DNA from: Ursus arctos
Lineage: Eukaryota > Chordata > Mammalia > Carnivora > Ursidae
DNA: 64,000 bases
Assembly (NCBI RefSeq): GCF_023065955.2
Contig: NW_026622841.1
Span: 19,713,501-19,777,500, forward strand
Direction: 5' to 3'
Shown here: piece by piece, positions 1 through 11,219 of the stretch
How positions within the stretch are numbered: the stretch's first letter is position 1
How the letters are laid out: each line of letters opens with the position of its first letter
Made by a program: the position numbers and the translations under genes
The notes under the pieces: model-generated
Told to the model about the DNA's origin: nothing
Databases searched by the model: none
What the model saw: the letters and a program-made list of their open reading frames with translations, nothing else

Positions 1-1299
1 ATATCTGGCGCAACATGACCTGACCACTGGGAACTTCAGAATCTTCATCTCTACAAGGGAGAGGGGTGGACCAAGACTTCCAAAGTCCCTTCCAAACTTT
101 ACTTTAAATATTCTAAAACTGAAAGTTATAATACATTAGTGGAGGCAGAATATTATTGAGAGAAAGAAATTTTAACATCCTGAAAAGGACTCAAACAGAC
201 TTGGAATACACTAAGGCTTTTTACTGCAGTAACAACTAAAGGGATCCATTCAAAATGAAAAAGCACCATTCAAGTGATCACTTTGCCAGGAGCAATTGCT
301 CTTTAATTGAGCCATTTGTTCGTAAGATAGATAACTTTTGACATACACATAGAATGATACAAGATTTATATCTTTCCTAGAGTTTTTTCTTGTCAAGCCA
401 TGAAATAGGGTCATTCTTCTTCAGAGAGCATATGCAATACCCTTTTCATACTGAGTGCAAAGTTGCTATAGATTTCAAATGAAATTTTGATCCAGTTTGA
501 GTTTAGACAAATAGAAACTCGTAGATAACTAAAATTTTTCCAAAAGGGTATTGGAATGGTCTGTTAAGGGTCATTAAAAATTTCTACACTTAAGGCTTTT
601 AAAAAATAGTTTATAAAACAAGTGAAAGGCAAGATAATAATTAAAACAACACAGATTTAAGTATAACACCTACAATATTTACAACCCAGATGAATCATTT
701 TGGGATTCCATCAATAATGGATTTGGTTGGTATTTGTTTACAGTGATTGGAATACTTTCTGTATTAAGAAAATATAGGATATTGAAATATAGACCATCTA
801 AAATCCAGTTATGAGCTCATTCTAACCTTGAAAATGAGGATTTACCTACAGGACATGACAGTTACCAGAGTAGGGCCAGTAGAAATCTGGTCTTAGAATC
901 AGAATCGTGCAGATGTGGTTGAATAGGAAAATTTCAGGTGTGTTCAGTTCAGAACACTTTTATCTAAACCCTTACACAGTACCCTGGGTTAAAAGCTGAA
1001 AAATGTGCCTGGTTAGAAATAATCTCAATGAGATGCTTGGATAAAAGTGAATTTTTTTAATGGGGTTAAATGCAATTTAATAGCTCTTTTTAGGTATAGA
1101 CACTATTTTCTACATTTTCAAGTCTGGATTATATGACCTTTTATATTGCATATGGTTAAATTGAAGTGTGTAAGTTTCTGATACAAAAACATTTGTTAAA
1201 TTGTGATCAATGACATTAGCTATATGATACTGATCTTTGTCATTTGTTGAGACTTGCTCTGTATTTTGTTAAATTTTTATGCATAAAAAGACTGTTTAT
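1..1299. other. AT-rich sequence, no recognised feature
   Basis: I recognise no gene, RNA or repeat family here. The sequence is AT-rich with scattered stops in all frames. The right end may belong to the old L1 relic that becomes recognisable near 1300, but divergence is too high to place its border. Confidence 0.5.
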
Positions 1300-1598
1300 G
1301 TGTGCTTAAAAAGAATAACTTTATTGGTTACAGTTTTCATATATGTCCATTAGATTGAAATTATAAACTGTATTGCTCAAATTCTCTATCCTTATTAATT
1401 TTTGCCCAGTTTCTGAGTGAATTTTAATACAATCTCACTATGATTGTGGATTCATCGATTTCACCTTGCTTTATATATTTTGTTTATATTATTTTAGGTT
1501 ATGTTATTAGATGCTTACAGGCTCAGGATAGATCTATCTTACTGGTGAATTGTACATTTAATCATTATTTAACAATTGTTCTAAATCTTAATCATGCC

Positions 1599-1791
1599 TT
1601 TTTTTTTTTTTTTTTTTTTTTAGTGTTAGAGATGGGGAAGGGGACGGGGAGAGGGGAAGGGAGAATCCTAAGCAGGCTCCACGCCCAGCACGGAGCCCAG
1701 TGCGGGGCTCAGTCTCACAACCCTGAGATCATGACCTGAGCAGAAATCAAGAGTTGGACGTTTTAACCATCTGAGCCACCCGGGGTGCCCC
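1599..1791 (-). mobile_element. SINEC (tRNA-Lys-derived carnivore SINE)
   Basis: A 23-nt poly(T) (1599-1621) is followed by the reverse complement of a SINEC body, ending in 'ctgagccacccggggtgccc', the complement of the SINE head. The body is diverged from the young copies elsewhere in the window. Target-site duplication is not clear. It sits inside the old L1 relic. Confidence 0.93.
1634..1661 (+). other. Potential G-quadruplex motif
   Basis: Four runs of GGGG separated by loops of 2, 2 and 3 nt, followed by a further GGG. This meets the usual G3+N1-7 quadruplex pattern on the + strand. It comes from the polypurine part of the antisense SINE, so it is probably incidental. Confidence 0.6.
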
Positions 1792-1891
1792 TTATGCTTT
1801 CTGCTTTAAAATGTAATTTAGTAATTATCTGCCTGTTAGATATTTATGTATCACCTTCTTCCTCATTTAGTGATATTAATTTACTACTAAA

Positions 1892-3326
1892 ATTCAATAG
1901 ATTGCCATAAAGAAACTAAGACCTAAATAAAGTTATGTTTTCAAGGACACACAAATGAAGCATGACAGAATTACAGATAGATTTAAATGTGAGCAGCTCA
2001 AGATCTTGTGAACTTGAATTTTACTTCCGGTCCTGACCCTCTGGACTTCTTTTTCACCCTCAGAAAGCACCTTGGCTTTTTTCTGGTCCTGCCAATCTGT
2101 CTGCAGCTGCCAGATCCAATTTTGACATGTCAGGGACCTTCTTCCCCTAACCATGCTTCTTTTCAATGTGAGCCTCTTTCAGGCTTCTATTTTAGTTTAG
2201 TTTTTCTATTTTGGATTCTGTCTGATAAAGTAGCTTCACCTACATCTAGCTGTTAACACCCAGGATTAATGTTTTCCTTTGAAAGGACTAAGTGAAAATA
2301 TTGTTAAACAATTGTGCCACTATACCTAGTTGTATTGTCAACAGCAACAGGGGGGAAATACTTAAAAATCACCGCATAGCAATTCTCCACACAATATATA
2401 TATTGTAGTATATAATATTATCTATCCAAATATATATGTACCTATATTTGGAATACATGTGGTTGTTTGTCTGCAAGTATATATTTTCTAGCTGTGCACT
2501 GATGAGATGACAAAACTCCAGAGTGCTCAGATGCAAATCACTCCAAGTATTAAGGCACTACCTTCTTCATCAATGAACTCACTTCTTGAACTTAAGCCTG
2601 CGCCCTGTGCTGTGCACTGTGAAGTGCCTTGTTCATCTCACTCAACTTCTCAGGAACTTGTGTTTGAAGGCCAAGCCCAGTAAGCGCAGTCCTACCGGGG
2701 GACCCATGCCAACCTCCATGGAGGGCGTCCTCTCCCTCCAGCACTGCCCGGGAGGAACAGCACCTTCATTAATTCCCATCGACCACCGTGTTGGTGGTTT
2801 CTGAGGAGACAATCACAAATGTAACACAATCCCAGCTAACAAAGCTCCTATTTGAGAGTCTTTAGAAGACTCAGGAATAATGCTCTCTCTCTGCTGTCTG
2901 TGGGAGTGACCGTCTTTCCGCCCCCCACTGTGTGGTATGGAATCACCACAACACTTTAAGGAAAGGGACACAGGGGTGAGCAAACAGTCCAATACTTGAT
3001 TATCTGACGAGGTATTCCAAAGAGTGAATTCATAAAGTTGTAACAACACTTTACAAGTCATAATGGAAATTCAATTTGCCCCAGATATTGTCATGGACTC
3101 TTAACATAGGTTATCTTATTTTTCTTAAAACTCTGTAAAGTTTTATCAAGGGGGTAAAATGCTCAAGATTTCAAGACTTAAGAATGACCTAGAATGGATG
3201 TAAATTGCGGCATGAACTCCACACTCTTTCTGTTACAACACATTGCTGCTCATTACTTGGGTGTCTCTTACACTCAGATCCCTGATGATCTACCACTTTT
3301 TCGGGGAGTTTTCCAGACAACATGTC
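1892..3326. other. Non-repetitive stretch, no gene supported
   Basis: Mostly AT-rich, with a TA-rich patch at about 2390-2460 and a moderately GC-richer patch at about 2595-2790. Short open frames of 72-82 codons occur on both strands (2008-2256, 2586-2804, 2813-3061). I recognise no protein family in them, and their overlap on opposite strands argues they are chance frames. Confidence 0.45.
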
Positions 3327-3351
3327 AAAAAAAAAAAAAAAAAAAAAAAAA
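3327..3351 (+). repeat. Poly(A) run, 25 nt
   Basis: An uninterrupted run of A following 'catgtc' and followed by 'cccc'. No SINE or LINE body is recognisable immediately upstream, so it may be the tail of an unrecognised or heavily decayed retroposon, or simple slippage. Confidence 0.8.
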
Positions 3352-3479
3352 CCCCACCAAGTCATTCTTTATCATAGTACTCTCTTCTAATTTTCAAGTT
3401 AGCACCTATTAGATATGTTACTTTGTAACGAGTTATAATAAATTTAAGAGAATTTTAATAATAATATATATGGTTTATA

Positions 3480-3612
3480 ATATTTGGGTTTTGTGGCCTA
3501 TTTCCCTCCATAAGATGATGAAGCCCATGAACGGTGGGACATATCTTATTTACTGGTCTGACCTTCATACCCAGCATATAGTGAGGGATTGACAAATATC
3601 TAATAAACAAAT
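3480..3612 (+). mobile_element. L2 LINE 3' end
   Basis: Diverged match to the familiar L2 3' end: 'ccctccataagatgatgaag', then 'tggtctgaccttcatacccagc', then 'atatagtgagggattgacaa' and 'atatctaataaac', in the L2 order. It is an ancient mammalian relic. Confidence 0.5.
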
Positions 3613-6600
3613 ATAATCCAAAAACAAAAACAAAATTAATGCTGTGTCCATAAAATCTTATATCAATTCTAAAATATAAACTATAATTATTACACTATAT
3701 TTGGGGGAATAGCAAAGCGCATTTGCTACTTAAACATCTTAACATGATTAGTATTTATCAACAGTTCCCTTAAGAAGAAGGTTTAACTTCTTCCCTATTA
3801 AATAAAAGACGTCAGCGGAACGAAGCAAGAGTCTATGAGTGGTGTCCTTTGTCCACATCAGTTACAACTGCATGAACCAGGAGGGATAATTGAAACAATG
3901 TTTTGGATAAAACTGCTTATCAGCAGTCCACGGTACACCTTTCATTTTGCTAATTGGTCTTTTACACCTAAAGGCTGAATCTCATTTATTTAAAACTTTC
4001 TGCTGTACCTACAAACTTAGTTCTTTGTAAGTAAAATCAATACTGGAAACAAAACCTTTGCTTTTGAGAAAAGCTTATTCCCAAAACTATATGGATAGTA
4101 ACTTCTCCCTCTTGCCAAACTCCCACAAAATGTGTCTCATCCCTCCTGGTTCACACAAGCGTATACGAGGTAGACCTGGCATGCTACTAATGTGCTCCCG
4201 TTCCATTTCCTTGAACTCTTTCATTTAACAAGAAAAAAATTACAATTAGAGACACAATTAGAAAATGTCAAGGAAAATGTCAAGGAAATTCTCAAGTTAC
4301 ATATAATTCCTAGTCACTGTGGCTTGTATCTGTGCCTGAAAGTTTTGTAACCATTCATATTAACATTGTAATCACCTTTCAGGGCAAATCAAGGACTATC
4401 TGTCATTTCTTTCCATTTGTTTCTTTATCCCTTCAACAAACACTCAGGGGTTCCTGCAGGGTTGACCATTAGAAGTCAGCCCCCAGCCAATTTTTTGCAT
4501 TTTCAGTGGCTTTTACTAGGAGACATCTTTCCTTACCCCACACAGAAAACTAAAAGAAGTGTAAATTGAAATGACACAAGTTTCACTGATGTTCCTCTTC
4601 TCCTATTACATTAGCTCCTTCTGGGTGGTTTAATAATGTAAAAGCTAATTGTTTTCATCTCTTTCCTAAATATCTTCCTAAGGACCCTCCTTACGTGAGA
4701 ATCCCTGTTTTGGAATCTATCATATCCTTTAAGGAAAAAAGCACTGCTGAGGGTAAAATCAGGGTATACAGATTTGTTACTTTGTTAAAAGTAATCTTTT
4801 AGAAATATCTACCTTACTATTATCTAGTAAATCGAGATTATGTTGATATTCACCTGGATCTCCTAGGAAACCAGACTTTTCAAGGCCTAAAGAGATTATC
4901 CTCAGGGATAAAAATCACCAGATAATCACCACTTTCACACTTTAACAAACGAGTTTTAGCTTTTGCATTTGATTCTGCACCTTAAGCCCCACTTGTTCAC
5001 CAGCAAGTCTGGACTCCCGCTGAGTATTGTGTCCTTGTCTTCAGTCAGGTCTGGCCAGTGGACTTAATTTCAGGACTTAAATTCAGAAACAAAGTTCATG
5101 TTCTGCAGAGAGTATCAAATTCTGAATAAGAGCTTTCTTCTCTGGTCTCCCTCACCCACCCGATTGTCATTGAATTCAATGAATCTTTAGACCCAACATA
5201 TAATTAAATTATTTTTAGATTATTTATGGTAAGGCATGTATAATGAGTATGACATAAAACTAAAGTTTAAGGCTGCAAATCACATGTTGGGCAAGAATTT
5301 TGAAAACTAAGTTTTAATCTGAAAGAACTCAGTCATCTTCCCAGGCTGAGACTATAGAAACATTCTTTTTTTAAAGAGAAAAAGGAGAAATTTTATTAAC
5401 ATGAAGTTCATGGAGTTATGTAGTATTTCGTTATACCAACTAAACATAAAGGTAAAAAATTTATTTTCCTTCACAAAACGCTGGAAGTCTATTACTACCC
5501 CCAATCTGATTTCCCTAACTTTTTCTAGAAGTAAGGCACTTTTTTCAAAAAAGATTTTCCCTGGTAAGAAATTTATAGAGCATTATTAACGTGTTATTTT
5601 TATATGATTATATTCATTTGCATTTAAGGATATTGCAAATTAATTGCTACAACCACTTGTAATTTCTGTTACATTAAAAAAATATAGGTAGCATATTTAT
5701 TTAGTAAACATTCAATCAGAGCGTTCAAATAGAAAGAAGTATAGAACAATAAAATAAGACTCAATCCCTCCCTCATATCCTCTGTGCCTCTTTTTTTGTA
5801 CCAAATAAAGAGTTTCAGGAGAATTATAGGTATATTTTCAGAAGCTTAATACTTCAATCATTTAAATCTCATTTATGGTATTTCAATGTATCAAATATAA
5901 GTCCTTAAAGGATACAGTTTTTGAACTATTAAATGTATTTTAAACTCATAAAAATGCTTTTCATTAAAGTCACCTTTTCAATGTTGATGCCTTGCTATGA
6001 GTCTCAGTTTGACATTTTCTTTCCTGAAATAAATTTAATGCCACTATTTATCTTAAAATTCCCATGAATTGACCATTAATATGACTCAACATTTTATTCA
6101 TTTATAAATACATTTATCTATTTCATTTTGGTATAAGACACCTAAATTTGATCTAATTTCTAAGGTAATAATCTAACAACAATTTAACAAGGCTTTAAAG
6201 TTTTCAAAGAGCTTTTAATGCATGAAATTGGCATCAAGGCCCTGCAGAAGCATCTTCAACTGTTTGTAAGATACTTAAAGATAATGTCCAATTTTCTCTA
6301 TAGAGTGATCTTCATTTGGATTTCCTAGTAGCAAACTACTTCCTTATCACACATAACCAGATGTATTGTTGAACAGGAGAGGGAATCTTGGATAATTTTT
6401 TAAATGTTTCTGTGTGTAATCTACTAATTGTAGTATTGAGTGGAGTGCGGTGCAAGAGAAAGCAAACTCAATTTCTCCTCAATGGCTTTACACCGAGAGG
6501 TACAGAACGGTGTAACAGCTTTCTGGCAGCCCACATCTATGAGGAGTATTTGGAATGCAGAAATAAAGAAAGCATAAAAAGACTCCTACACTGCACCACG

Positions 6601-7191
6601 GCAATGATTAGAAAGGACAATCTCTGAGCTTTGAAAACGGAAAGCAGAAAGCCAGCAAGCAGTCTGCAGCCCTGAGCAAAATCTCTTTCCCATCAAAACT
6701 CTGTTGCAAATCCAGCTTCTTCTCTTGCAAACCCACAGGCTGGGAGGGGGAACCACAGCCACTCCAAAGTGGAGCTGCAGGGCCATCATTAGTGGTTTCT
6801 GTCACCGTCTTGGTGCTTTTCCTTCATGAATGAAATATGCAGATGGCATTTTACATTGGCTCTTTCAGTGAGGAAGAAGAAGGTCAAGAGGTACAACTAA
6901 CACAGCCAGCCCGTTAGAGATCCGTGACCAATGTACTTACACCTTCAAATGTCTCCAGATTTCAGCCTCTGGAAATATCTAGCCCATTTCTTTATGGCAC
7001 TGTTGCTTCCATCAGCTGTGGAAATTAACATAAAATAATATAGTAACCCAACGAGTGCTGGACAGCCTTCCAGAGCATCAGACTAGGTGAACACTAAAGG
7101 CACACGGACGGTCTACAAAATCTGAATGATAAATAGCAAGTAAATACCTTCCAACAGGCCAGAAAGGGGAAGGATGCTGAGCTGCTACAGC
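3613..7191. other. Long AT-rich stretch, no gene recognised
   Basis: Nothing I can name in about 3.6 kb. A short direct repeat 'aaaatgtcaagg' occurs twice near 4262-4286. Small open frames (5401-5589, 6388-6627 and minus-strand frames at 6586-6805) have no recognisable domain. The last 500 bases become less AT-rich toward the CpG patch at 7.2 kb. Confidence 0.45.
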
Positions 7192-7382
7192 TGCTGTCGG
7201 CTCTCTTGTGTAACAGCAAAGGCGGCTCAGTCCCGCTGACACGCTGTGAAGCGCGGCTGCCTATCGGCGTCGGGGCGGTCCTAGTGCCTGCGCCAGGTTA
7301 CACACGCGGTAACCCTGAGCAGCTTCCCTGCGTCTCGTGATCCCTCCAGAGGCTCTGCCCAAGGGCTATCAGGGACGTCGGC
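7192..7382. promoter_or_regulatory. CpG-dense GC-rich patch (small CpG island candidate)
   Basis: By hand count, lines 7201-7380 are about 64% G+C (115 of 180) with about 16 CpG dinucleotides, giving an observed/expected ratio near 0.9. The flanks and nearly all other unique sequence in the window are AT-rich and CpG-poor. No repeat family is recognisable in it. This composition is typical of an unmethylated promoter or enhancer. At about 190 bp it is at the lower limit of length criteria. A 65-codon minus-strand frame (7281-7478) overlaps it but resembles no family I know. Transcription start, direction and any linked gene are unknown. Confidence 0.5.
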
Positions 7383-7974
7383 TTGTTGAGCATCAGGGCA
7401 GTGGACTTGGGGTTTGGGAAAAGTGATTAATAGTAAACAAGATCTGCTCACAATTCCAGACCCTGCAGCTGAACCCAAAAAGGATTACAGATAATCTTGT
7501 CTGTTAAACGAACGGTGCTCTTGAAAACGTTAAAGCCAGAGGGCTGTTAAAGGAAACCTAATTTGCACCTCTGCTATATTGACTGTATCTATTTATTTTG
7601 CTTTTCTGCCCCCGCACTTACAATGTAAAGGAAACAAGAAGAAAGAAGTAGGGGATTTTTTTAAAGTTTGGTATCTTTTCTTACCATTTGCAGAAAGTGT
7701 TTGTTAAAGGCCTAAAAACTCCATGTTGCACAGCACATTCAGTTCAAAAACCTAAACTAAAATAAATGCAAAAATAAAGACTTCCAGAAGCTTATTCTCA
7801 GAGAGGCAAAGTGTGTAAGTGCCACTCCATGTAAATACCACCTCCGCCTCTATGTGCCCCATCTCTTTCTCTTTGTAGCACCTCTCCGCCCCCCCCAAAA
7901 TTAATGCTTTTTTATTTGGTTGCGATCTGACTGCCCTCTGCAATATAATATCTACGAGGGAATCTGTTCTCTCT
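7383..7974. other. Anonymous sequence
   Basis: No gene, RNA or repeat recognised. An 85-codon minus-strand frame (7752-8009) runs into the L2-like end and has no known domain. Confidence 0.4.
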
Positions 7975-8050
7975 ACTTTGATAAAGTAGCCTGGAAGATC
8001 ACTCAGCACATAGTAGGTCCTCAGTAAATCTTTGTGGAAACAATAAACTG
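7975..8050 (+). mobile_element. L2 LINE 3' end fragment
   Basis: Contains 'cagcacatagtaggtcctca' followed by 'gtaaatctttgtggaaacaa', the diverged terminal motif of L2. Confidence 0.55.
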
Positions 8051-8149
8051 GACAGTAAGCTGAGAAATGATACTACAGAAAGCAAGTACAGAAATCAACC
8101 CCTTAACTAATTACATTCAACTAGCACATCTCCCAGAGCAGCTATTTTA

Positions 8150-8300
8150 TTTAAGGTCTGTGTTAAGTCTATGTTTACCTTTAAGAAGCTTATAACTTAA
8201 AGGTAGAGAAAAGATACTAATACATGTGTACAGTCAAGCAGTTATGTGTACATATACTATTTGCCATAAGAGAATGAATAATATTAAGTCGGGATGTGCT
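8150..8300 (-). mobile_element. Possible L2 fragment
   Basis: 'aagaagcttataacttaaag' followed by 'gtagagaaaagatactaata' resembles the antisense of the L2 3' region. Very diverged; low confidence. Confidence 0.3.
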
Positions 8301-8785
8301 GTATCTGATAAGAATTTCTGTGTTTTGATATTATGTATATGGTGTTGAGCCAGGAAATTGGGTCTGAGAAATCAATACTGATTTCTCCCTCCGTCTCCCC
8401 AAGTGTATGGTTACAGTTTGGTTGGTTTTGGGCAGGTTGGTTCAGAATTGACCAGAATCTGGAAAGTTAAGTCAGATTATCATTTAAAAATAATTAGAGA
8501 TGTATAATCTTTAAAATACTATATAAGAGGCTATGAAAGCATGCTTAAATTTATAGTCTCAAGTTCTTATATCAGCAAATAAAAAGACAGAAAACTAAGG
8601 TAAGAGATAATAAAAACTAGAGAATATATCAATGAGACAGAAAAGAAATCTATACTGGCGAGAAATATAAAACATCAAGAATCAACAAGGCCAAAAGGAT
8701 AATTTTGAAAAAGTTAATGAAATAGATAAATATTTGGCTAAAGATAAAAGAGGGAAGGCATAAAACTCATTTAGAAACACTTTAA

Positions 8786-9835
8786 AAAACAGTGTTTGAG
8801 TTTCTGAAAAAGTTAAACATATGCCTATCATATAACCCAGTCATTTCACTCCAAGGTATTTGTCCAAAAAAGATGACAACTGTACGAAGGCTTATAAGAC
8901 TTGTATGAATTTTCATAGAGCTTTAGTTGTACTAACGGAAAATAAGAAACAACCCAAATGTCTGTCAAGAGATGAATGCTTAAATTGTGGTCTATCTGTA
9001 CAGCAAGGTCTCACCCCACAATAATAAGGAATTAACTCTGGCTACACGCAACAACATATATGAATCTCAAAATAATTACGCTGAATTCGTCAAAAGCCAG
9101 ACAAGGGTACATATTAGGACTTCATTTATATGAACTACTGGAGGATGCAAATTAGTCTCTGGTTTCTGAAATCAGATCAGTGGCTGTGTGGAGACTGGGT
9201 AGAAGGAAGGATGGGTGATGGCTCGTGGGTATGTATGTTCATTATCTTGCCCGTGGTGATGGTTTCACAGTGATGACATAGGTCAAAATCACTGTGTTAG
9301 GCCCGGTCCTCAAGAAGCAGATACCATGACAGGATCAGACTGCAAGAGGTCTACCGAGGAGAAAACGTGTGAGGGAAATGGGGGAAGGAGTCAGAGGAGG
9401 CTGGGAGAGCCATCAGACCCTGGGGTAGGACCGACCAGGTATGGGAGACATAAGGGTAAGGACAGCAGGATGGAAAACAGGAAGGTCTTGGACTAGAGTG
9501 TCATTCTAAGAAATTTAGCAAGGCTGACACAGTGCTCTGGGCCCATGAGTGGAGTCCTGCATCTTAAAGGAATGAACCTCCCTTAGTTACTTGCCCTGTG
9601 TGGTCACTAGATAGGAGTGGCCTGTGGGAAGTGTAGCCTGGACCCAAAATGCAATGATGGATTTCCGAGCACATTAGTCAGGACTGTTAGTCGATTACTC
9701 TCCTAGCACTAGAAGATCCGAGAAGTACATTGCCACGGCTGTCCCCTCACCAAATCAGACACCTCAAATATGTGCAGTCAATTGTATGTCAGTTATGCCT
9801 CAATAAAATGATAAAAACAAGAAAGACACAATGAG
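8786..9835 (+). mobile_element. L1M 3' end (5'-truncated), itself interrupted
   Basis: Contains the conserved end of ORF2 and start of the 3'UTR ('acccagtcatttcactccaa', 'aaacaacccaaatgtctgtc', 'cagtggctgtgtggagactg') and, after the insertion at 9292-9751, the terminal 'cctcaaatatgtgcagtcaa' and 'tatgcctcaataaaat'. Ancient and full of stops. Confidence 0.75.
9292..9751. mobile_element. Insertion in L1M, possible solo LTR
   Basis: About 460 bp of non-L1 sequence separates two parts of the L1M 3' end. The six bases 'aaatca' occur directly before (9286-9291) and after it (9752-9757), consistent with a target-site duplication. The insert starts near 'ctgtgttaggcc', is purine-rich ('gagggaaatgggggaaggag'), and has a length typical of a solo LTR. 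I could not assign a family, and there is no coding capacity. Confidence 0.4.
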
Positions 9836-10010
9836 AGATAAAGCAGAGGTTAAACATAACAGAAGAACATTATGGACAACGTTACACCAGTAGATTTGGA
9901 AACTCGGAAATGGACAAATTCCTAGAAAAATTTAATCTATTGAAACTGATTCAAAAGAAACTGAATGTCTGATTAATCCTAGTATTATGAAAGAAATTAA
10001 AAGAACAAGC

Positions 10011-10500
10011 ACCCTACAATCAAGTAATCCTATTCATGGGACAATACCCAAGAGACATATATACGAATGTTGATGGCAGCAATGTTTGTGTAATAAAAAC
10101 CTGAAACATTTAAATAGTCATGAAAAGGAGATTAGATAAACCAGCTGTGCTCTATTTACACAACAAATACTATACAGCAGTAAAAATGTATAAACCACAC
10201 ACAACCAAATTTTAGAACATAGTACTAACTAAAAGGGTAAATCCCCAAAAACTAAACATGATACGTAAAGTTCTTATAAAGATAAAAATATAGCAGAATT
10301 AAAGTATATTGTTGAATCATACAAGCAAATGTGACAAAACGATACATTTTAAATAATAAGGAACTCATAATAAGGCTAGTGATCGATATATTTTAAACAA
10401 GGAACTCATAATAAGGCTAGTGATTGTTTCTAAGGTAGGGGGTTGAAACATGACATGTGTTCTATTGGTAATTACCTAATTCTTATGTTTATGGGCATTC
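10011..10500 (+). mobile_element. L1M 3' end fragment
   Basis: 'caatacccaagagacatata', 'ggcagcaatgtttgtgtaat', 'aaaaggagattagataaacc' and 'tactatacagcagtaaaaat' follow the order of the L1M ORF2 end and 3'UTR. Contains a local tandem duplication at 10340-10424. Confidence 0.65.
10340..10424 (+). repeat. Tandem duplication, ~41-44 bp unit
   Basis: Unit 1 (10340-10383) and unit 2 (10384-10424) share 'aaggaactcataataaggct' and their ends. They differ by a 3-bp indel and a few substitutions. The duplication lies within an old L1 3' end. Confidence 0.9.
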
Positions 10501-10576
10501 ATTGTATTATTATGCTTTTTACCTTAACCTATTATCCTCTATTAATCGTTTGTATGTAGCAAATAATACATATCTT

Positions 10577-10761
10577 CTTTTTTTTAAGATTTTATTTATT
10601 TGACAAAGAGAGAGAGAGAGCACAATCAGGGAGAGGGGCAAGCAGAAGGAGAGGGAGAAGCAAGCTCCCCACTGAGCAGGGAGCCTGATGTGGGACATTG
10701 TCCCAGGAGCCCGGGATCATGACCTGCAGACGCTTAACTGACTGAGCCACCCAGGCACCCC
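10577..10761 (-). mobile_element. SINEC with 14-bp target-site duplication
   Basis: Antisense SINEC: poly(T), 'aagattttatttatttgaca', the purine-rich body, and the end 'ctgagccacccaggcacccc'. The 14-mer 'aataatacatatct' flanks it exactly at 10562-10575 and 10762-10775, marking L1-type target-primed insertion. Confidence 0.96.
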
Positions 10762-10775
10762 AATAATACATATCT

Positions 10776-11219
10776 CCTTAAAAGAGAAACAAAAGCAAGA
10801 AAAAAATCCTATTCCACACGGAGGAAACAATCCTTGTAGAGATATCAGGGCAACAAGTTGGGAAAATAACATGGAATGAACGAGAACAGGACAGCACAGA
10901 GACTAAGGCCAGATGAGTTCGGTAGCTGGGGAGAAGCGTGGTTCATGGGCATCTACGTAGTACCAGTATCAGTCCTGTCACAGCCAACGTCTTCTCACCT
11001 TGTTAAGAAGATGGTCTTTGCAAACAGACTTTGCCTCTCTTAGCAAGTGCTGATTAGTCATTTATGACTGCAGACTTCCAAACAGGCATAACTTACAAGG
11101 AAAGCCTTTTAGATTATGCACAATTAACTCAGCAGTCATGTATCAGTGGAATTTTCCAATTCCTCATGAAGACCTGCCACATTTTTAGCTTGCAAACATG
11201 ACTTAGTAGACCATGTCAA
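10776..11219. other. Anonymous sequence
   Basis: No gene, RNA or repeat family recognised in this 440-bp stretch between the SINE and the older L1 relic. Confidence 0.4.

Larger units (their letters stand above)
1300..1890 (-). mobile_element. Old L1 (L1M) ORF2 relic, interrupted by a SINE
   Basis: Read on the + strand this resembles the antisense of the middle of L1 ORF2 (for example 'gattgtggattcatcgattt' near 1443). The L1-like sequence appears to resume after the SINE at 1599-1791. It is highly diverged and carries no usable frame. The 99-codon open frame spanning 1440-1739 is L1 antisense plus the SINE poly(T), not a gene. Borders are approximate. Confidence 0.5.
8560..10010 (+). mobile_element. 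Old L1 ORF2 relic, split by a second L1 insertion
   Basis: Two L1 ORF2 segments in the same orientation look consecutive in the element: about 8560-8785 ('aatcaacaaggccaaaagga' region) and about 9836-10010 ('gaagaacattatggacaacg', 'gaaatggacaaattcctaga'). Between them lies a different L1 3' end. The simplest reading is an older L1 into which a 5'-truncated L1 inserted. No intact frame remains. Confidence 0.55.

Noticed and set aside
1440..1739. 99-codon frame with a poly-Phe stretch
   Set aside because: Made of L1 antisense plus the SINE poly(T) and body.
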